From: Oscarella lobularis
Taxonomy: Eukaryota > Porifera > Homoscleromorpha > Homosclerophorida > Oscarellidae
Direction: 5' to 3'
Assembly (NCBI RefSeq): GCF_947507565.1
Contig: NC_089190.1
Span: 1,612,001-1,676,000 of the forward strand
Length of the DNA: 64,000 nt
Part shown: positions 1 through 13,342 of the stretch, in pieces
How positions within the stretch are numbered: the first letter of the stretch is position 1
Layout: each line of letters starts with the position of its first letter
Notes under the pieces: model-generated
What the model was told of the DNA's origin: nothing
Database searches by the model: none
Seen by the model: only the letters and a program-made list of their open reading frames with translations
Translations under genes and position numbers: made by a program

Positions 1-54
1 CTTGAGAAAAAAAATGATTGCAATTTTTTTAGAGTGCGTTTTGATCCTTTTTAC

Positions 55-1325
55 CTCTTTGAGCCAAGAATTTGCAGACTTCTTTGTCGCCCACTTCGAT
101 GCTCGTATGAATGCACGTGTTTCCTTTCGCGTCGGGAATTGAAAAATCGGCGCCGAAGGCAGCCAGCGTATGAAGCACGTGATTAAACCCCTTGCTCGCA
201 GCTCTGCATAGGGGGTAAAAAAAAACGTGACGAGGAGAAACGATGGTGGTGGCACTTGGCTTTACAGGTGCGATGCCGTGCGACCTTGTGCATCTTGCGC
301 ATTTAGATTGGCACCTGCTTTGGCTAGAAGCTGTATGCATTCACTGCTGCCACAGTTGGCGGCGTAGGAAACAGCGGAAGTGCCGAGTTTCTAGAAAAAA
401 AAAGAATCGATTACGAAAGACTTTTCCTTATAACGCTAATACTCTGTGCTGGGCATTTGGATCAGCTTTCAATTGCAGCAGCTTCTCCAATATCAGTTTG
501 TAGCCCTCCTTAGCGGCAGCACAAAGCAAGGGCATGCCCTCAGCGTCCTATAATCGCATGCTATCATAAAATAATCTATCCAGCAACTGCAAGCCTGTAT
601 ACCTCGCAATTGAGATTAACTTTCAACCTCATCAGCGCCAAATACTCGAGACACTGAGCGTGTCGCGCCGTCGGATGGAGACAATAGAAAAAAGCGTTTC
701 GACCCTCCAAGTCTTGAACTGAGAAGGGGGAGAAATTAACAGTCAATAAAAACAAATCTTCTAGCAGTTTATGACGTGTTTCCTAACAAATCTAAGCCGA
801 TTACCACCTCTTGCATTTGCCTTCCAGTCAAGCAGCACTTTGACGGTGCGATCGTGTCCAAAATCGAGCGCTTTCATCAACGCCGTTCGACCGAGCCGAT
901 CTGCGGCATTGATATCGGCTCGACTTCCCAAAAGCAGCTCCACCATGTCGGTTTTGTTTTCCTTTGCGGCGAGATGGAGAGCCGTTTCGCCGGACTCCGG
1001 ATCTATGGAGAGAAGGGGGCGGGGCGTGATAAAATTCTCTCGAATTTCTTCTGGTATCGTCGTCGCGGATTAATCGTCAGCGAGAACGCGCTTCTAAGCT
1101 CGGAGAGTAGATCTATCTGCTTTACGACGCCGCTTCTATGCGGTTGCTATGCATTCGGGTTTTGTAAACAAAGTGAGTCGCGGTTATTTCTTTACCGTGG
1201 TAGTTAATTAGGTTGGGAACGCCCTGGGCGAGAAGTTTCTCTATTTGACGAGCATCTTGGACGCGAACCGAATAGAGGAGCTTCTGCACTTGAAGCAGTT
1301 CCAACCGGCTCGTCACTTCGGGCAT
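55..1325 (-). CDS. ANKEF1: ANKEF1-like ankyrin-repeat protein, 5' six exons (3' end outside window)
   Basis: Six exons join in frame on the minus strand: 1196-1325 (ATG at 1325), 808-1050 (or from 805), 603-718, 443-547, 266-390 and 55-203, about 289 residues. Introns are 62, 52, 55, 89 and 145 nt with GT/AG ends. The N-terminus (LLYSVRVQDARQIEKLLAQG, then LINY) aligns with the start of animal ANKEF1, and the last exon (GNTCIHTSIEVGDKEVCKFL, then AQRG) matches a downstream ankyrin unit of the same family. Ankyrin hallmarks are visible (GETALHLAA, GRTALMKA, GADFSIPDAKGNT). ANKEF1 proteins carry ankyrin blocks around an EF-hand; the EF-hand and C-terminus would lie left of position 1. The final donor at 54/53 is followed by a T-rich tract ending in AG at position 1, so the next exon probably starts at the window edge. 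The exon 2 donor is ambiguous by one codon, and the 145-nt intron was chosen because it is the only option that keeps the frame. Confidence 0.85.
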
Positions 1326-1559
1326 CGTCCTCGCGAGTAGATATCAACAGTAAATGTATGCACGTGTCTCACCCCCCAAAACGTTTTGAAACAAGTTTTA
1401 GTTTGGAAAAATGTCTCGGTTTGTCTTGCATGAAATTGCAGGTGTAACAGTAAAATATAAAGCAGAGTGCAACGTGAAGGAAAAAGAGAAGGGTACTTGA
1501 TGGTGATGATGATGAATATTATCATCGATGATCAAGTATTCTTCTCTTCCTCAATCATA
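1326..1559. other. 5' flank of ANKEF1-like gene with imperfect hairpin
   Basis: No gene is visible here. It is the upstream flank of the minus-strand ankyrin gene. At 1494-1538 an imperfect inverted repeat has outer arms TACTTGAT / ATCAAGTA and GATGAT-type inner arms. It ends about 20 bp before the 49-bp satellite begins. Confidence 0.5.
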
Positions 1560-3415
1560 CACAATAATTACAAGGGACTGGCCAACTGTTCTCTCCTGTA
1601 ATAAATTACAAAAAAATTACAAGGAACTGGCCAACTGTTCTCTCCTGTAATAAATTACAGTGAAATTACAAGGGACTGGCCAACAGTTCTTTCCTGTAAT
1701 AAATTACAGAAAAATTACGAGGGACTGGCCAACTGTTCTCTCCTGTAATAAATTACAGTGAAATTACAAGGCCAACTGTTCTCTCCTGTAATAAAATACA
1801 GAAAAATTACAAGGGACTGGCCAACTGCTCTCTAGTGTAATAAATTACAGTGAAATTACAAGGGACTGGCCAACTGTTCTCTCCTGTAATAAATTACAGT
1901 GAAATTACAAGGGACTGGGCAATTGTTCTTTCCTGTAATAAATTACAGGAAAATTACAAGGGACTGGCCAACTGTTCTCTCCTGTAATAAATTACAGAAA
2001 AATTACAAGGGACTGGCCAACTGCTCTCTAGTGTAATAAATTACAGTGAAATTACAAGGGACTGGCCAACTGTTCTCTCCTGTAATAAATTACAGTGAAA
2101 TTACAAGGAACTGGGCAATTGTTCTTTCCTGTAATAAATTACAGAAAAATTACAAGGGACTGGCCAACTGTTCTCTCCTGTAATAAATTACAGAAAAATT
2201 ACAAGGAAATGACCAAATGTTCTCTCCTGTAATAAATTACAGAAAAATTACAAAGGGACTGGCCAACTGTTCTCTAGTGTAATAAATTACAGTGAAATTA
2301 CAAGGGACTGGCCAACTGTTCTCTCCTGTAATAAATTACAGTGAAATTACAAAGGAGTGGCCAAATGTTCTCTCCTGTAATAAATTACAGAAAAATTACA
2401 AGGGACTGGCCAACTGTTCTCTCCTGTAATAAATTACAGTGAAATTACAAAAGACTGGCCAACTGTTCTCTCCTGTAATAAATTACAGTGAAATTACAAG
2501 GGACTGGCCAACTGTTCTCTCCTGTAACAAATTAAAGAAAAATTACAAGGGACTGGCCAATTGTTCTTTCCCGTACAAAATTACAGGAAAATTACAAGGA
2601 ACTGGCCAACTGTTCTCTCCTGTAATAAATTACAGTGAAATAACAAAGGACTGGCCAACTGTTCTCTCCTGTAATAAATTACAGGAAAATTACAAGGGAC
2701 TGGCCAACTGCTCTCTAGTGTAATAAATTACAGTGAAATTACAAGGGACTGGCCAACTGTTCTCTCCTGTAATAAAATACAGTGAAATTACAAGAGACTG
2801 GCCAATTGTTCTTCCCTGTAAAAAATTACAGGAAAATTACAAGGCACTGGCCAACTGTTCTCTCCTGTAATAAATTACAGAAAAATTACAAGGAAATGAC
2901 CAAATGTTCTCTCCTGTAATAAATTACAGAAAAATTACAAAGGGACTGGCCAACTGTTCTCTAGTGTAATAAATTACAGTGAAATTACAAGAGACTGGCC
3001 AACTGTTCTCTCCTGTAATAAATTACAGAAAAATTACAAAGGACTGGCCAACTGTTCTCTCCTGTAATAAATTACAGGAAATTACAAGGGACTGGCCAAC
3101 TGTTCTATCCTGTAACAAATTAAAGAAAAATTACAAGGGACTGGCCAATTGTTATTTCCTGTAATAAATTACAGGAAAATTACAAGGGACTGGCCAACTG
3201 TTCTCTCCTGTAATAAATTACAGAAAAATTACAAGGGACTGGCCAACTCTTCTCTCCTGTAATAAATTACAAGAAATTACAAGAAACTGGCCAACTGTTC
3301 TCTCCTGTAATAAATCACAGAAAAATTACAAGGGACTCGCCAACTGTTCTCTAGTGTAATCAATTACAGTGAAATTACAAGAGACTGGCCAACTGTTCTT
3401 TTCTGTAATACAATA
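1560..3415. repeat. Satellite A, 49-bp tandem repeat with palindromic core
   Basis: About 37 head-to-tail copies of a 49-bp unit. Each contains ATTACAAGGGACTGGCCAAC, then TGTTCTCTC, then CTGTAATAAATTACAG. The last part is an inverted repeat (CTGTAAT, 2-nt centre AA, ATTACAG). Variants include CTCTAGTGT in place of CTCTCCTGT, and a few shortened units. Because 49 is not a multiple of three and stops are frequent, the open frames inside (for example 2439-2723) are artefacts. Confidence 0.95.
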
Positions 3416-3566
3416 CAGGAAATTTATTCTGAATTGATGCAGAAATAATTCTGAACAAATGCAGAATTAATTCTGAATAAATGCAGAATTAGTTCTGAAT
3501 TAATGCAGAATAAATGAGGAATTTATTCTGCATTATTGCAGAATTTATTCTGAATTAATTTAGAAT
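3416..3566. repeat. Satellite B block 1 (22-bp AT-rich palindromic repeat)
   Basis: Tandem variants of GCAGAATTTATTCTGAATTAAT (22 bp). The unit holds inverted repeats CAGAAT-TT-ATTCTG or the fully self-complementary CAGAATTAATTCTG. It follows satellite A directly and passes into satellite C through a junction (TTTAGAATTTCCAGGACAA) seen again near 6070 and 13340. Confidence 0.9.
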
Positions 3567-4431
3567 TTCCAGGACAAATTGTCCCAAGGACAAATTGTCC
3601 CAGGACAAATTGTCCCAGGACAAATTGTCCCAGGACAAATTGTCCCCAGGACAAATTGTCCCCAGGAAAAATTGTCGCAGGACAAAATTTCCCAGGACAA
3701 ATTGTCTCAGGACAAATTGTGCCAGGACAATTTGTCCTGGGGACAAATTGTCCCAAGAACAAATTGTCCCCAGGACAAATTGTCCCCAGGACAAATTGTC
3801 CCCAGGACAAATTGTCCCCAGGACAAATTGTCCCCAGGACAAATTGTCCCAGGAAAAATTGTCCCAGGACAAATTGTCCCAGGACAAATTGACCCAGGAC
3901 AAATTGTCCCAGGACAAATTGTCCCCAGGACAAATTGTCCCCAGGACAAATTGTACCAGGACAAATTGTCCCAGGACAAATTGTCCCCAGGACAAATTGT
4001 CCAAGAACAAATTGTCCCCAGGAAAAATTGTCCAGGACAAATTGTCCCAGGACAAATTGTCCCAGGACAAATTGTCTCAGGACAAATTGTGCCAGGACAA
4101 TTTGTCCTGGGGACAAATTGTCCTGGGGACAAATTGTCCCAGGACAAATTGTCCCCAGGACAAATTGTCCCAGGACAAATTGTCCCCAGGACAAATTGTC
4201 CCCAGGACAAATTGTCCCAGGACAAATTGTCCCCAGGACAAATTGTCCCCAGGACAAATTGTCCCAGGACAAATTGTCTCAGGACAAATTGACCCAGGAC
4301 AAATTGTCCCAGGACAAATTGTGCCAGGACAATTTGTCCTGGGGACAAATTGACCCCAGGACAAATTGTCCCCAGGACAAATTGTCCCCAGGAAAAATTG
4401 TCCCAGAACAAATTGTCCCAGGACATATTCT
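3567..4431. repeat. Satellite C block 1 (15/16-bp GGACAAATTGTCC repeat)
   Basis: Roughly 55 copies of AGGACAAATTGTCCC (15 bp) or the same with one extra C (16 bp). The core GGACAA-A-TTGTCC is a perfect inverted repeat. Near 3725, 4095 and 4335 a unit is inverted (GGACAATTTGTCCTG), breaking the head-to-tail order. Both strands are stop-free in most frames, giving long spurious open frames (for example PGQIV, RTNCP and QDKLS repeats). Confidence 0.95.
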
Positions 4432-4788
4432 GAATAAATGCAGAATTAATTCTGAATAAATGCAGAATTAATTCTGAATTAATGCAGAATAAATACAGAA
4501 TTTATACTGAATTAATGCAGAATTTATTCTGAATTAATGCAGATTTTATTCTGAATTAATGCAGAATTTATTCTGAATTAGTGCCGAATTAATTCTGAAT
4601 AAAGCAAGAATTAATTCTGAATTAATGCAGAATTAATTAAGAATTTATTCTAAATTAATTCTGAATTAATGCAGAATTTATTTTGAATAAATGCAGAATT
4701 TATTCTGAATAAATGCAGAATTTATTCTGAATTAATGCAGAATTAATTCTGAATAAATACAGAATTAATTCTGAATTAATGCGGAATA
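4432..4788. repeat. Satellite B block 2
   Basis: Degenerate 22-bp units alternating GAATTAATGCAG and GAATAAATGCAG. The last ~55 bp before the unique island match the end of the block before the second island near 12230-12287. Confidence 0.9.
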
Positions 4789-4805
4789 AAAGATCGTGAA
4801 CTTAC

Positions 4806-5000
4806 GTAGACAAGGTGCTTCAGCTTTCTTTTCAACATTCTATATTCTTTACGAGAGCTACGCTGCCATGAAGCATCCATGATCGTATGTAAGGTGAAGA
4901 AAACGACAGGCGCTCCGTCGTGAGTCGACGATACGTCGGCGATCGTTCTAAAAGATCGCTCGTACACCCCGAAACGCCATGACGACGAAAAACTTAGCAA
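4806..5000 (-). other. Candidate orphan first exon, copy 1, in a unique island inside satellite
   Basis: The non-repetitive island at about 4789-5153 contains an open frame starting with ATG at 5000 and running toward a perfect donor (TCTAC|GTAAGT, exon end 4806). It would encode 65 residues (begins MLSFSSSWRFGVYERS, ends KRKLKHLVY) in codon-like sequence unlike the flanking satellite. No acceptor or second exon can be recognised in the satellite that follows. An identical copy lies at 12305-12499. It may be a trapped gene fragment. I do not recognise the protein. Confidence 0.3.
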
Positions 5001-5153
5001 TAACCGTTCAGAACGTGACGGAACACGACAAGAAGTCGATCAAGAACCTCAAACTCGCTCGCTAAGCGATGCACAGGAGACGAACGACGAGCACGGCTTT
5101 TCGAGTGTAACGCGCGCTAAAATATCGCGAAAAAATCTCACATTCTCTGAACA

Positions 5154-6074
5154 AACACAGAATTTATTCTGACTTAATGCAGGATTTATTCTGAATTAAT
5201 TCAGAATTTATTCTGAATTAATTCAGAATTTATACTGAATTAATGTAGAATTAATGAAGAATTTATTCTGCATTAATTCAGAATAAATTCAGCATTAATT
5301 CAAAATAAAATTTGCATTAATTCAGAATAAATAATGCAATAATTCAGAATAAATTCAGTATAATTCAGAATAAATTCTGCATTAATCCAGAATTAATTCT
5401 GAATTAATGCAGAATTTATTCTGAATTTTTACGGAATTTATTCTGAATAAATGCAGAAGTAATTCTAAATTAATGCAGAATAAATGCGGAATTTATTCTG
5501 AATTAATGTAAAATTTATTCTGAATTAATGCAGAATTTATTCTCAATTAATGCAGAATTAATTCTGAATAAAACAGAATTAATTCTGAATTAATGCAGAA
5601 TAAATGCGGAATTTATTCTGAATTAATGCAGAATTTATTCTGAATTAATTCAGAATTTATTTTAAATAAATGCAGAATATATTCTGAATTAATTCAGAAT
5701 TTAATCTGAATTTATTCTGAATTAATGCAGAATTTATTCTGACTTAATGCAGAATTTATTCTGAATTAATGCAGAATTTATTCTGAATTAATGCAGAATT
5801 TATTCTGAATTAATGCAGAATTAATTCTGAATTAATGCAGAATTTATTCTGGATTAATGCAGAATTTATTCTGAATTAATGCAGAAATTATTCTAGATTA
5901 ATGCAGAATTTATTCTGAATTAATGCAGAATTTATTCTCAATTAATGTAGAATTAATTCTGAATAAATGCAGAATTAATTCTGAATAAATGCATTATTAA
6001 TTCTAAAATAATGCAGAATAAATGAGGAATTTATTCTGCATTATTGCAGAATTTATTCTGAATTAATTTAGAAT
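5154..6074. repeat. Satellite B block 3
   Basis: About 920 bp of 22-bp AT-rich units with CAGAATTTATTCTG / CAGAATTAATTCTG palindromes. It includes a stretch near 5265-5390 where the orientation is reversed (TTCTGCATTAATTCAGAATAAA). Most of it recurs at 12653-13342 with about 230 bp fewer units. Confidence 0.9.
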
Positions 6075-9000
6075 TTCCAGGACAAATTGTCATAGCACAA
6101 ATAGTCAAAGGAAACATTGTCCCAAGGACAAATTGTCCCAGGACAAATTGTCCCAGCGCAAATTGTCCCCAGGACAAATTGTCCACAGGACACATTGTCC
6201 CAGGATAAATTGTCCCAGGACAAATTGTCCCAAAACAAATTGTCCCAGGACAAATTGTCCGCAGGACAAATTGTCCCAGGACATTGTCCAAAGGACAAAT
6301 TGTCCCAGGACAAATTGTCCCAATACAAATTGTCCCGGGACAAATTGTCCCAGGACAAATTGTCCCAGGACAAATTGCCCCCAAGACAAATTGTCCAAGG
6401 ACAAATTGTGCCAGGACAATTTGTCCTGGGGACAAATTGTCCCCAGGACAAATTCTCCCCAGAACAAATTGTCCCAGGACAAATTGTCCCAGGACAAATT
6501 GTCCCCAGGACAAATTGTCCCAAGACAAATTGTCCCCAGGACAAATTGTCCCGAGGACAAATTGTCCCAGGACAAATTGTCCCCAGGACAAATTGTCCCC
6601 AGGACAAATTGTCCCAGGACAAATTGTCCCAGGACAAATTGTCCCAGGACAAATTGTCCCAGGACAAATTGTCCCCAGGACAAATTGTCCCCAGAACAAA
6701 TTGTCCCAGGAAAAATTGTCCCAGGACAAATTGTCCCCCGGACAATTTGTCCTAGGGACAAATTGTCCCCAGGACAAATTGTCCCCAGAACAAATTGTCC
6801 TAGGACAAACTGTCCCAGGACAAATTGTCCCCAGGACAAATTGTCCCAGGACAAATTGTCCCAGGACAAATTGTCCCAGGACAAATTCTCCCAGGACAAA
6901 TTGTCTTAGGACAAATTGTCCCAGGACAAATTGTCCCAGGACAAATTGTCCCAGGACAAATTGTCCCAGGACAAATTGTCCCCAGGACAAATTGTCCCAG
7001 GACAAATTGTCCCCAGGACAAATTGTCCCCAGGACAAATTGTCCCAGGACAAATTGTCCTAGGACAAATTGTCCCCAGAACAAATTGTCCCAGGACAAAT
7101 TGTCCCAGGACAAATTGTCCCCAGGACAAATTGTCCCAGGACAAATTGTGCCAGGACAATTTGTCCTGGGGACAAATTGTCCCCAGGACAAATTGGCCCC
7201 AGGACAAATTGTCCCAGGACAAATTGTCCCCAGGACAAATTGTCCCAGGACAAATTGTCCCAGGACAAATTGTCCCAGGACAAATTGTCCCCAAGACAAA
7301 TTGTCCCCAGGACAAATTGTCCCAGGACAAATTCTCCCAGGACAAATTGTCTTAGGACAAATTATCCCAGGACAAAATGTCCCCAGGAAAAATTGTCCCA
7401 GGACAAATTGTCCCAGGACAAATTGTCCCAGGACAAATTGTCCCCAGGACAAATTGTCCCCAGGACAAATTGTCCTAGGACAAATTGTCCCAGGACAAAT
7501 TGTCCCAGGACAAATTGTCGTAAGACAAATTGTCCCAGGACAATTTGTCCCGAGGACAAATTGTCCTTGGGACAAATTGTCCCCAGGACAAATTGTCCCA
7601 AGACAAATTGTCCCAGAACAAATTGTCCCCAGGACAAATTGTCCCCAGGACAAATTGTCCCAGGACAAATTGTCCCAGGACAAATTGTCCCCAAGACAAA
7701 TTGTCCCCAGGACAAATTGTCCCAGGACAAATTCTCCCAGGACAAATTGTCTTAGGACAAATTGTCCCAGGACAAATTGTCTTAGGACAAATTGTCCCAG
7801 GACAAATTGTCCCCAGGACAAATTGTCCCCAGGACAAATTGTCCCTAGGACAAATTGTCCCAGGACAAATTGTCCCAGGACAAATTCTGCCAGGACAATT
7901 TGTCCTGGGGACAAATTGTCCTGGGGACAAATTGTCCCCAGGACAAATAGTCCCAGGACAAATTGTCGCCAGGACAAATTGTCCCAGGACAAATTGTCCC
8001 AGGACAAATTGTCCCAGGACAAATTGTCCCCAAGACAAATTGTCCCCAGGACAAATTGTCCCAGGACAAATTCTCCCAGGACAAATTGTCCCCAGGAAAA
8101 ATTGTCCCAGGAAAAATTGTCCCAGGACAAATTGTCCTAGGACAAATTGTCCCCAGGACAAATTGTCCCGAGGACAAATTGTCTTAGGACAAATTGTCCC
8201 AGGACAAATTGCCCCAGGACAAATTGTCCCCAAGACAAATTGTCCCATGACAAATTGTCCCAGGACAAATTGTCCCAGGACAAATTGTCCCAGGACAAAT
8301 TGTCCCCAGGACAAATTGTCCCTAGGACAAATTGTCCCCAGGACAAATTGTCCCAGGACAAATTGTCTTAGGACAAATTGTCCCAGGACAAATTGTCCCC
8401 AGGACAAATTGTCCCAGGACAAATTGTCCCAGGACAAATTGTCCCAGGACAAATTGTCCTAGGACAAATTGTCCCAGAACAAATTGTCCCAGGACAAATT
8501 GTCGTAAGACAAATTGTCCCAGGACAATTTGTCCCGAGGACAAATTGTCCTGGGGACAAATTGTCCCCAGGACAAATTGTCCCAAGACAAATTGTCCCAG
8601 GACAAATTGCCCCTGGACAAATTGTCCCCAACACAAATTGTCCCCAGGACAAATTGTCCCAGGAAAAATTCTCCCAGGACAAATTGTCTTAGGACAAATT
8701 GTCCCAGGACAAATTGTCCCCAGGACAAATTGTCCCAGGACAAATTGTCCCAGGACAAATTGTACCAGGACAAATTGTCCCCAGGACAAATTGTCCCCAG
8801 GACAAATTGTCCAAGGACAAATTGTCCCAGGACAAATTGTCCTAGGACAAATTGTCCCAAAACAAATTGTCACAGGACAAATTGTCGTAAGACAAATTTG
8901 TCCCAGGACAATTTGTCCCGAGGACAAATTGTCTTAGGACAAATTGTCCCAGGACAAATTGTCCCAGGACAAATTGTCCCCAGGACAAATTGTCCCAGGA

Positions 9001-11697
9001 CAAATTGTCCCAGGACAATTTGTCCCGGGACAAATTGTGCCAGGACAATTTGTCCTGGGGACAAATTGTCCCCAGGACAAATTGTTCCCAGAACAAATTG
9101 TCCCAGGACAAATTGTCCCAGGACAAATTGCCCCCAGGACAAATTGTCCCCAGGACAAATTGTCCCAGGACAAATTGTCCCAGGACAAATTGTCCCAGGA
9201 CAAATTGTCCCAGGACAAATTGTCCCCAGGACAAATTGTCCCCAGAACAAATTGTCCCAGGACAAATTCAGGACAAATTGTCCCCAGGATAAATTGTCCC
9301 AGGACAAATTGTCCCCAGGACAAATTGTCCCCAGGAGAAATTGTCCCAGGAAAAATTAATCCAGGACAAATTGTCCCAGGACAAATTGTCCCCAGGACAA
9401 ATTGTCCTGGGGACAAATTGTCCCAAGGACAAATTGTCCCAAGACAAATTGTCCCAGAACAAATTGTCCCCAGGACAAATTGTCCCCAGGACAAAGTGTC
9501 CCAGGAAAAATTGTCCCAGGACAAATTTTCCTAGGACAAATTGTCCCCAGGACAAATTGTCCCAGGACAAATTGTCCCAGGACAAATTGTCCCAGGACAA
9601 ATTGTCCCAGGACGAATTGTCCCCAGGACAAATTGTCCAAAGAACAAATTGTCCCAGGAGAAATTCAGGACAAATTGTCCCAAGGACAAATTGTCCCAGG
9701 ACAAATTGTCCCAAGGACAAATTGTCCCCAGGACAAATTGTCCCAGGACAAATTGTCCCAGGACAAATTCTCCCAGGACAAATTGTCTTAGGACAAATTG
9801 TCCAAGGACAAATTGTCCCCAGGAAAAATTGTCCCAGGACAAATTGTCCCAGGACAAATTGTCCCAGGACAAATTGTCCCCAGGACAAATTGTCCCCAGG
9901 ACAAATTGTCCTAGGACAAATTGTCCCAGGACAAATTGTCCCAGGACAAATTGTCGTAAGACAAATTGTCCCAGGACAATTTGTCCCGAGGACAAATTGT
10001 CCTTGGGACAAATTGTCCTGGGGACAAATTGTCCCCAGGACAAATAGTCCCAGGACAAATTGTCCCCAGGACAAATTGTCCCAGGACAAATTGTCCCAGG
10101 ACAAATTGTCCCAGGACAAATTGTCCCCAAGACAAATTGTCCCCAGGACAAATTGTCCAAGAACAAATTCTCCCAGGACAAATTGTCTTAGGACAAATTG
10201 TCCCAGGACAAATCGTCCCCAGGAAAAATTGTCCCAGGACAAATTGTCCCAGGACAAATTGTCCCAGGACAAATTGTCCCCAGGACAAATTGTCCCCAGG
10301 ACAAATTGTCCCAGGACAAATTGTCCCAGGAAAAATTGTCCTAGGACAAATTGTCCCAGGACAAATTGTCCCAGGACAAATTGTCGTAAGACAAATTGTC
10401 CCAGGACAATTTGTCCCGAGGACAAATTGTCCTTGGGACAAATTGTCCCCAGGACAAATTGTCCCAAGACAAATTGTCCCAGAACAAATTGTCCCCAGGA
10501 CAAATTGTCCCCAGGAAAAATTGTCGAAGGAAAAATTTTCCCAGGACAAATTGTCCTAGGACAAATTGTCCCCAGGACAAATTGTCCCGAGGACAAATTG
10601 TCTTAGGACAAATTGTCCCAGGACAAATTGCCCCAGGACAAATTGTCCCCAGGACAAATTGTCCCGAGGACAAATTGTCCTGGGGACAAATTGTCCCCAG
10701 GACAAATTGTCCCAAGACAAATTGTCCCAGGACAAATTGCCCCAGGACAAATTGTCCCCAAGACAAATTGTCCCCAGGACAAATTGTCCCAGGAAAAATT
10801 GTCCCAGGACAAATTGTCCTAGGACAAATTGTCCCAGGAAAAATTGTCACAGGACAAATTGTCGTAAGACAAATTGTCCCAGGACAAATTGTCCCAGGAA
10901 AAATTGTCACAGGACAAATTGTCGTAAGACAAATTGTCCCAGGACAAATTGTCCCGAGGACAAATTGTCTTAGGACAAATTGTCCCAGGACAAATTGTCC
11001 CAGGACAAATTGTCCCCAGGACAAATTGTCCCATGACAAATTGTCCCAGGACAAATTGTCCCAGGACAAATTGTCCCCGGACAAATTGTGCCCAGGACAA
11101 ATTGTCCCCAGGACAAATTGTCCCCAGGACAAATTGTCCCAGGAAAAATTGTCCCAGGACAAATTGTCCCAGGACAATTTGTCCCGGGACAAATTGTGCC
11201 AGGACAATTTGTCCTGGGGACAAATTGTCCCCAGGACAAATTGTTCCCAGAACAAATTGTCCCAGGAGAAATTCAGGACAAATTGTCCCAAGGACAAATT
11301 GTCCCAGGACAAATTGTCCCCAGGACAAATTGTCCCCAGGACAAATTGTCCAAAGAACAAATTGTCCCAGGAGAAATTCAGGACAAATTGTCCCAAGGAC
11401 AAATTGTCCCAGGACAAATTGTCCCCAGAACAAATTGTCCCCAGGACAAATTGTCCGCAGGACAAATTGTCCCCAAGACAAATTGTCCCCAGGACAAATT
11501 GTCCAAGAACAAATTCTCCCAGGACAAATTGTCCCAGGACAAATTGTCCCCAGGACAAATTGTCCCCAGAACAAATTGTCCCAGGACAAATTCAGGACAA
11601 ATTGTCCCCAGGACAAATTGTCCCAGGACAAATTGTCCCAGGACAAATTGTCCCCAGGACAAATTGTCCCCAGAACAAATTGTCCGCAGGACAAATT
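6075..11697. repeat. Satellite C block 2 (about 5.6 kb)
   Basis: About 360 units of the 15/16-bp GGACAAATTGTCC(C)CA repeat, with recurrent variants (GTCTTAGGAC, GTCGTAAGAC, CCCGAGGAC, GGAAAAATTG) that recur together and show higher-order structure. Inverted units GGACAATTTGTCCTGG occur near 6413, 7153, 7893, 9045 and 11205. Short truncated units (AATTCAGGAC) appear near 9266, 9660, 11270 and 11380. No gene is supported; open frames of 400-700 codons on both strands are repeat artefacts. Confidence 0.95.
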
Positions 11698-12287
11698 CTG
11701 AATAAATGCAGAATGAATTTAGAATTAATTCCGAATTAATGCAGAATTTATTCTGAATTAATGCAGAATTTATTCGGAACTAATGCCGAATTTATTCTGA
11801 ATAAATGCGGAATTTATTCTGAATTAATGCAGAATTTATTCTGAATTAATGCAGAACTTATTCTGAATTAATGCAGAATTTATTCTGAATAAATGTATTA
11901 TTTATTCTGAATTAATTCAGAACTAATTCTGAATTAATGCAGAATTTATTCTGAATTAATGCAGAATTTATTCGGAACTAATGCCGAATTTATTCTGAAT
12001 AAATGCGGAATTTATTCTGAATTAATGCAGAATTTATTCTGAATTAATGCAGAATTTATTCTGAATAAATGCAGAATTAATTCTGAATTAATGCAGAATA
12101 AATGCGAAATTTATTCTGAATTAATGCAGAATTAATTCAGAATTTATTCTGAATAAATGCAGAATTAATTCTGAATTAATGCAGAAAAAATGCGGATTTT
12201 ATTCTGAATTAATGCAGAATTTATTCTGAATTAATGCAGAATTAATTCTGAATAAATACAGAATTAATTCTGAATTAATGCGGAATA
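11698..12287. repeat. Satellite B block 4
   Basis: 22-bp AT-rich palindromic units. An internal direct duplication is visible: TATTCGGAACTAATGCCGAA occurs near 11770 and again near 11970. Confidence 0.9.
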
Positions 12288-12304
12288 AAAGATCGTGAAC
12301 TTAC

Positions 12305-12499
12305 GTAGACAAGGTGCTTCAGCTTTCTTTTCAACATTCTATATTCTTTACGAGAGCTACGCTGCCATGAAGCATCCATGATCGTATGTAAGGTGAAGAA
12401 AACGACAGGCGCTCCGTCGTGAGTCGACGATACGTCGGCGATCGTTCTAAAAGATCGCTCGTACACCCCGAAACGCCATGACGACGAAAAACTTAGCAA
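12305..12499 (-). other. Candidate orphan first exon, copy 2
   Basis: Second copy of the 65-codon frame ending at a TCTAC|GTAAGT donor, offset 7,499 bp from copy 1. The island (about 12288-12652) reads identical to 4789-5153, and the encoded residues are the same. Identity between copies shows recent block duplication and does not by itself show selection. Confidence 0.3.
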
Positions 12500-12652
12500 T
12501 AACCGTTCAGAACGTGACGGAACACGACAAGAAGTCGATCAAGAACCTCAAACTCGCTCGCTAAGCGATGCACAGGAGACGAACGACGAGCACGGCTTTT
12601 CGAGTGTAACGCGCGCTAAAATATCGCGAAAAAATCTCACATTCTCTGAACA

Positions 12653-13342
12653 AACACAGAATTTATTCTGACTTAATGCAGGATTTATTCTGAATTAATT
12701 CAGAATTTATTCTGAATTAATTCAGAATTTATACTGAATTAATGTAGAATTAATGAAGAATTTATTCTGCATTAATTCAGAATAAATTCAGCATTAATTC
12801 AAAATAAAATTTGCATTAATTCAGAATAAATAATGCAATAATTCAGAATAAATTCAGTATAATTCAGAATAAATTCTGCATTAATCCAGAATTAATTCTG
12901 AATTAATGCAGAATTTATTCTGAATTTTTACGGAATTTATTCTGAATAAATGCAGAAGTAATTCTAAATTAATGCAGAATAAATGCGGAATTTATTCTGA
13001 ATTAATGTAAAATTTATTCTGAATTAATGCAGAATTTATTCTCAATTAATGCAGAATTAATTCTGAATAAAACAGAATTAATTCTGAATTAATGCAGAAT
13101 AAATGCGGAATTTATTCTGAATTAATGCAGAATTTATTCTGAATTAATGCAGAAATTATTCTAGATTAATGCAGAATTTATTCTGAATTAATGCAGAATT
13201 TATTCTCAATTAATGTAGAATTAATTCTGAATAAATGCAGAATTAATTCTGAATAAATGCATTATTAATTCTAAAATAATGCAGAATAAATGAGGAATTT
13301 ATTCTGCATTATTGCAGAATTTATTCTGAATTAATTTAGAAT
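12653..13342. repeat. Satellite B block 5
   Basis: 22-bp AT-rich units corresponding to block 3 but shorter. It ends with the same B-to-C junction (TTTAGAATTTCCAGGACAA), followed by the same irregular first satellite C units (CATAGCACAAATAGTCAAAG). Confidence 0.9.

Noticed and set aside
1560..3415. CRISPR-like array with ~50-bp periodicity
   Set aside because: The whole unit repeats with no unique spacers, and the surrounding genes are eukaryotic.
3523..4459. Long open frames on both strands (about 170-250 codons)
   Set aside because: They are readings of the 15/16-bp satellite; no start context, unique domain or splice logic.
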